DNA of 20,491 nucleotides, taken from the NCBI GenBank assembly GCA_000151295.1, contig GG745385.1, forward strand, positions 32,967 through 53,457, written 5' to 3'. The position numbers and the translations under genes are program-made. Below, one piece after another: positions 19,931-20,491 of this stretch (the stretch's first letter is position 1; each line of letters begins with the position of its first letter). The notes below the pieces were generated by a model that saw nothing but the letters and a program-made list of their open reading frames with translations, ran no database searches and was not told where the DNA came from. Source of the DNA: Allomyces macrogynus ATCC 38327 (Eukaryota > Blastocladiomycota > Blastocladiomycetes > Blastocladiales > Blastocladiaceae).

Positions 19931-20030
19931 CCTCCGCGAATGCGAATGCAACAAGCTTCGTTAGTCTCGGTCGCGATCAATAGTTAACCGAACGGGAGTG
20001 AAGTGTGTGTGGCGTGTACGACCTTTCCGC

Positions 20031-20068
20031 ATCTCCACATCTCCACATCTCCACATCCACATCTCCAC
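20031..20068 (+). repeat. ATCTCCAC microsatellite
   Basis: Four copies of the octamer ATCTCCAC are interrupted by one 6-bp variant (ATCCAC at 20055-20060). The tract lies about 100 bp downstream of the minus-strand stop codon at 20170, in presumed 3'-flanking sequence. Confidence 0.9.
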
Positions 20069-20169
20069 AAATCAGTGCAGCCTCTGCCCACAACATGACA
20101 CGACACAATCCACACGGACGCACTTGGCACCTATACGTATTTACACATTCCGCTCCCTTCTCTCCACAT

Positions 20170-20491
20170 CTACACCCCGCCCGCCGCCGCAGCGGCCATC
20201 CACCCCCTCCCCGAGCCCATCTCCACTGGCGACCCCCTCCCGCCCGCCGCAAACCCGCCGGTCCTTGCCCACTCGTGCTCCCCACTATCCTCCTCCACTT
20301 TCGCATACTCCAGGATCGACCCATACGCCTCGTCGGCATTGCCCACAAACAGACTCGATGCGTCGGGCGATACGGCGATGCCCGCAACATCGCCAAAAAA
20401 TCAAGCACCTGCGCGTGCCGGAAGGTGGTCGTGTCAACGATCGTCACGAAGTCGGCGTCCTTCGGCGAGAAACAGGTGCCGGTCGGGCGAA
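20170..20491 (-). CDS. C-terminal end of a WD40/beta-propeller-like protein, partial, frame broken
   Basis: The gene enters from beyond the right edge and ends at TAG (20172-20170). From 20489 the frame encodes CFSPKDADFVTIVDTTTFRH and then VLDF. At the A6 run 20395-20400 the frame must shift; the next frame continues FGDVAGIAVSPDASSLFVGN and ADEAYGSILEYAK to a Gly/Ala-rich end. The FSP...VTIVD and IAVSPD..SLFVG patterns are successive beta-propeller strands. They resemble the C-terminal blade of fungal WD40 proteins carrying DUF2415; that assignment is from memory and tentative. One missing A in the homopolymer would restore the reading, which points to a sequencing or assembly error over a pseudogene, though a true frameshift cannot be excluded. 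An intron at this point is unlikely, because the flanking residues are contiguous. Confidence 0.65.

Larger units (their letters stand above)
18750..20169. other. Unassigned spacer between HCCS and the terminal beta-propeller gene
   Basis: About 1.4 kb without a gene I can name. The left half (18750-19480) has mixed GC and only unconvincing open frames. The 19500-19950 part looks more coding-like on both strands and is annotated separately. A microsatellite lies near the right end. The HCCS 3' UTR should occupy the first few hundred bases. Confidence 0.5.

Noticed and set aside
1..20491. tRNA, rRNA, snRNA or CRISPR structures
   Set aside because: A visual scan found no paired A/B-box plus T-arm arrangement and no regularly spaced repeats. 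GGTTCGAA-like strings (near 2180 and 9150) lie in coding repeat or spacer without a cloverleaf.

Overview
The window is nuclear DNA from a fungus. The evidence is compact, GC-rich genes with many short spliceosomal introns (I place 21, mostly 62-85 nt, often with a CTGAC-like branch site), an AXL2-type fungal polarity protein, and complex I and DPM2 homologues of ordinary eukaryotic type. An early-diverging zoosporic lineage (Blastocladiomycota or Chytridiomycota) is my guess; the sequence alone does not prove it.

Left part (1-4293) is accessory-like and lower in GC. Two direct copies of a 561-bp sequence (20-580 and 2983-3543, one difference) flank about 2.4 kb. Inside that segment, on the minus strand, is a one-intron gene for a 179-residue protein that is 28% tyrosine and has no Leu, Ile, Val, Phe, Arg, Glu or Gln. 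A TATA box lies about 115 bp upstream of its start. This is the most unusual item in the window. A CAAG/CATC-rich simple-sequence tract adjoins the right repeat, and nothing recognisable fills 3544-4293.

Middle and right parts (4294-18749) hold seven conserved, intron-containing housekeeping genes: NDUFS7 (complex I 20-kDa Fe-S subunit, minus), TRM11 (tRNA m2G10 methyltransferase, plus), UBC8/UBE2H (E2 ubiquitin-conjugating enzyme, plus), DPM2 (dolichol-phosphate-mannose synthase subunit, minus), an N-terminal-motor kinesin (plus), an AXL2-like cadherin-domain membrane protein (minus) and holocytochrome c synthase HCCS/CYC3 (plus). Three divergent pairs (NDUFS7/TRM11, DPM2/kinesin, AXL2/HCCS) share 5' regions of 411-534 bp. 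UBC8/DPM2 and kinesin/AXL2 converge. There is no operon logic. Two genes serve the mitochondrial respiratory chain, two act in polarity or transport, and the rest are general housekeeping.

The last 1.7 kb (18750-20491) is mostly unassigned. It has a weak candidate small gene near 19591-19930, an ATCTCCAC microsatellite, and the 3' end of a minus-strand beta-propeller (WD40-like) gene that runs off the window. Its reading frame breaks at an A6 homopolymer (20395-20400), most simply a sequencing error. I see no tRNA, rRNA or CRISPR array. All exon joins were inferred by eye from splice signals, reading phase and remembered family sequence, so they are predictions.
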